Positions 62,496-64,000 of a stretch of 64,000 bases of DNA are shown piece by piece. Positions within the stretch are counted from its first letter, which is position 1. Each line of letters starts with the position of its first letter. The stretch comes from Christensenella sp. UBA1385. Its GTDB lineage: Bacteria; Bacillota; Clostridia; Christensenellales; Aristaeellaceae. The notes under the pieces were generated by a model. That model saw nothing but the letters and a program-made list of their open reading frames with translations. It was not told where the DNA came from and ran no database searches. Position numbers and translations under genes: made by a program. The DNA lies in NCBI GenBank assembly GCA_002305755.1, contig DBQV01000040.1, positions 17,679 to 81,678 of the forward strand, written 5' to 3'.

Positions 62496-63467
62496 TCAGC
62501 CCGGCAGGCTTTGCAGGCACGCCCCGAAATCACCGATGGGTGGTTCACCGTACCGCTCCCGGTAGTCCTGCCCCAGGAAGCATCCAAAGGAAGTCACGGA
62601 TTCAAAGCCCAAACTGTCGTAGAATTCCGCGTCCCGCTTAAGAACTTCAGTGTCCAAATGAAAGGGCTGGGGCGGCTTTTGCCAATGAGAGAACAATGAA
62701 TTATCCATCCAATAGTCCACCGCTTGCGCGCCCTGCCGTCCGAAGAAGGATAAGAGCTGAGGGACAGAGCGAATCTCCCGCGCGTTCTGATCGCAGTGCT
62801 CATCCGACAGAGGACGATGATGATCCCGCCGGATCGGCGCAAATTCGAGAAAAACACCGTCCTCCGGCCGGACTTTTTTCGGCGTATCCAGCGTATCCTG
62901 ATAAGCGAGGAACCCAGTGCAGCCCAAAGGGTCCGCCCGCCGAATGCCACGCTGTACCGCGTTAGTAAGGATCAGGGCCTGATCGCTCAAGGACAGCTTC
63001 CGGCATTCAGGGCAGCAGCAGCCCATGCCCTGCACATCGTCCGGCCAGAAAGACCACCGGTGCGCGCCGGTCCACAGCTGCCGGGCCAGGGCTTCCGCCC
63101 GCGTTTCAAGATACATGAGGGCATCAGGATTGGATACGCATAAATGAAAATCCGGGATTCGGTACCCTCTCTCGTTCATCCTGAACCAGTCCGGGACCAT
63201 GCCAAAAAGAGAGCGCGGCACCAGCCAGCGGAGCGCGTGCGCCTCATATTCAACCGAAATATTTCTGTCACGTGCCATGTCGATCCTTGCCCGGCTGGCA
63301 GGCATCGCGTGCAGACGAATGGCTGTCTCCAGGCTATCATGGGCCGCTTTCCCCCCTGCGGGATGCAGGCCAAGTACATTCAGGCCGGCTTGGCACATCT
63401 GTCCGATCAGGGCTTCGTCAAATTCTTCCGGGTGGACAAGCAATCCTCTTCGATAAAACACGCTCAT
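62496..63467 (-). CDS. DUF4838-type protein, possible glycoside hydrolase relative
   Basis: A 323-residue soluble protein. The segment SFWPDDVQGMGCCCPECRKLSLSDQALILTN resembles the DUF4838 signature (W-PDD...C-x-C-x-x-C...S-Q...N). DUF4838 proteins are TIM-barrel relatives of alpha-glucuronidases. No signal peptide is seen, so it is cytoplasmic if complete. It has an AAGGAG site and follows the GDPD-like gene by 11 bp. A role in uronic-acid sugar breakdown is only a family-level guess. Confidence 0.7.
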   Translation of the reverse strand: MSVFYRRGLLVHPEEFDEALIGQMCQAGLNVLGLHPAGGKAAHDSLETAIRLHAMPASRARIDMARDRNISVEYEAHALRWLVPRSLFGMVPDWFRMNERGYRIPDFHLCVSNPDALMYLETRAEALARQLWTGAHRWSFWPDDVQGMGCCCPECRKLSLSDQALILTNAVQRGIRRADPLGCTGFLAYQDTLDTPKKVRPEDGVFLEFAPIRRDHHRPLSDEHCDQNAREIRSVPQLLSFFGRQGAQAVDYWMDNSLFSHWQKPPQPFHLDTEVLKRDAEFYDSLGFESVTSFGCFLGQDYRERYGEPPIGDFGACLQSLPG

Positions 63468-63478
63468 TCACTCCTTCT

Positions 63479-64000
63479 TCATGACAGAGCGGGGCTGCCC
63501 GCCGTCTCCAGATACCGCGCGAGCGCTGCCGACATCCGAAGATAGTCATTGGTGAGGATAGTATCAATACCACTCTCCAGCAGCGACGGAATCTCTTGCG
63601 GATCATCCGACCAGAAAAGATTGCACCGCATCCCTGCCGTCCTCGCTTCCTCCACCATGTCCTGACGATAATAGCCGCGGTAAAACTGTACCTTTTGGCA
63701 ACGGTATTTTTTCGCCAGCTTGACCAGCGTAAAATCAAGCCTGCTGTCCAAGGCCGTCCGGGGCAAATCCGGCGCCAGCGTAACGGCTGCCTTCAGCACA
63801 GCTTCATCACCGCTGATATACACATGCTCCAGCATATCATAGGTTTCCAGCATATCCAGTATTTTTCGAAAAGCGACGGAGTCATAGTCCGTGCAGCCCC
63901 GCGGCGTTTTCACATGGAGATTCAAAATTGTCTGCCGCGAAAACTTTCGAAGCACTTCACCAAACAGCGCATAACGCAGCCCCCGGAATGCCGGTGAATA
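63479..64000 (-). CDS. glycerophosphodiester phosphodiesterase-like protein (5' part outside window)
   Basis: The open frame runs off the right edge. 173 residues of the C-terminal part are visible. The strand pattern TILNLHVKTP, HVYISGDEAVLK, CNLFWSDDP and the end GIDTILTNDYLRMSAALARYLE follow the GDPD TIM barrel, where the last strand is usually G(V/I)DGIxTDxP. The usual catalytic E-x-K after strand 2 reads H-V-K here, so activity may differ. Operon with the DUF4838 gene. Confidence 0.65.
   Translation of the reverse strand, partial: YSPAFRGLRYALFGEVLRKFSRQTILNLHVKTPRGCTDYDSVAFRKILDMLETYDMLEHVYISGDEAVLKAAVTLAPDLPRTALDSRLDFTLVKLAKKYRCQKVQFYRGYYRQDMVEEARTAGMRCNLFWSDDPQEIPSLLESGIDTILTNDYLRMSAALARYLETAGSPALS

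Noticed and set aside
1..64000. CRISPR array
   Set aside because: No regularly spaced direct repeats with unique spacers were seen in any gap. The 58-bp-spaced palindromes at 25169-25246 are only two copies at a promoter.

Overview
The window is a GC-rich chromosomal stretch from a member of the class Clostridia (Firmicutes/Bacillota). This follows from the SCIFF peptide with its radical SAM maturase, the cdaA-cdaR pair, the secA-prfB pair, an rplM leader, LplB/LplC-type sugar permeases and the topA-trmFO-hslVU cluster. No outer-membrane biogenesis gene is present. A GC-rich, Christensenellales-like gut anaerobe is my guess only. Many genes start with TTG or GTG behind strong AGGAGG-type ribosome sites, and near-consensus sigma-A promoters can be read in many intergenic gaps.

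Layout. 1-1401: SCIFF peptide and its maturase (maturase cut by the window edge). 1525-6252: tadA, a nitroreductase and a large secreted repeat protein. 6380-8120: RbsD/FucU-like protein, yebC and two tRNA-Ser genes. 8181-14242: a leuS-alr-membrane protein-rsmD-coaD-coiled-coil operon on the minus strand. 14421-16615: a secreted PIG-L deacetylase translationally coupled to galE. 16691-17983: zinc alcohol dehydrogenase and tRNA-Leu. 18237-21271: a three-gene MotA-like/OmpA-like membrane motor operon resembling Zorya ZorAB but without Zorya effectors. 21439-23043: trmO, smpB and ssrA (tmRNA). 23100-25620: a degenerate, AT-richer island beside tmRNA with phage tail gene remnants, a HIT protein and a DUF4143 ATPase whose promoter carries two copies of a long palindrome. 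25981-28803: copper operon copA-csoR-copZ with a CsoR operator lying inside the promoter.

28907-32215: c-di-AMP cyclase cdaA, cdaR, an unknown membrane protein and a MazG-like protein. 32239-37756: a carbohydrate uptake operon (two permeases, a secreted binding protein, a sugar isomerase/epimerase and a Gfo/Idh/MocA oxidoreductase). 38000-38984: rplM-rpsI with an L13-type leader. 39109-39960: metallophosphoesterase. 39957-45554: secA-prfB-DUF1461-tsaD operon. 45665-59591: a long minus-strand housekeeping operon rbgA-rnhB-yraN-[giant double glycosyltransferase]-yifB-dprA-topA-trmFO-hslV-hslU. 59713-64000: shikimate kinase, flavodiiron protein, zinc-ribbon protein, a large inverted repeat, a DUF4838 protein and a truncated GDPD-like gene.

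Most of the window is core metabolism and information processing. The parts that stand out are the Zorya-like motor trio, the double GT-C glycosyltransferase, the tmRNA-linked phage-remnant island with its operator-like palindromes, the anchorless repeat protein and the SCIFF locus.
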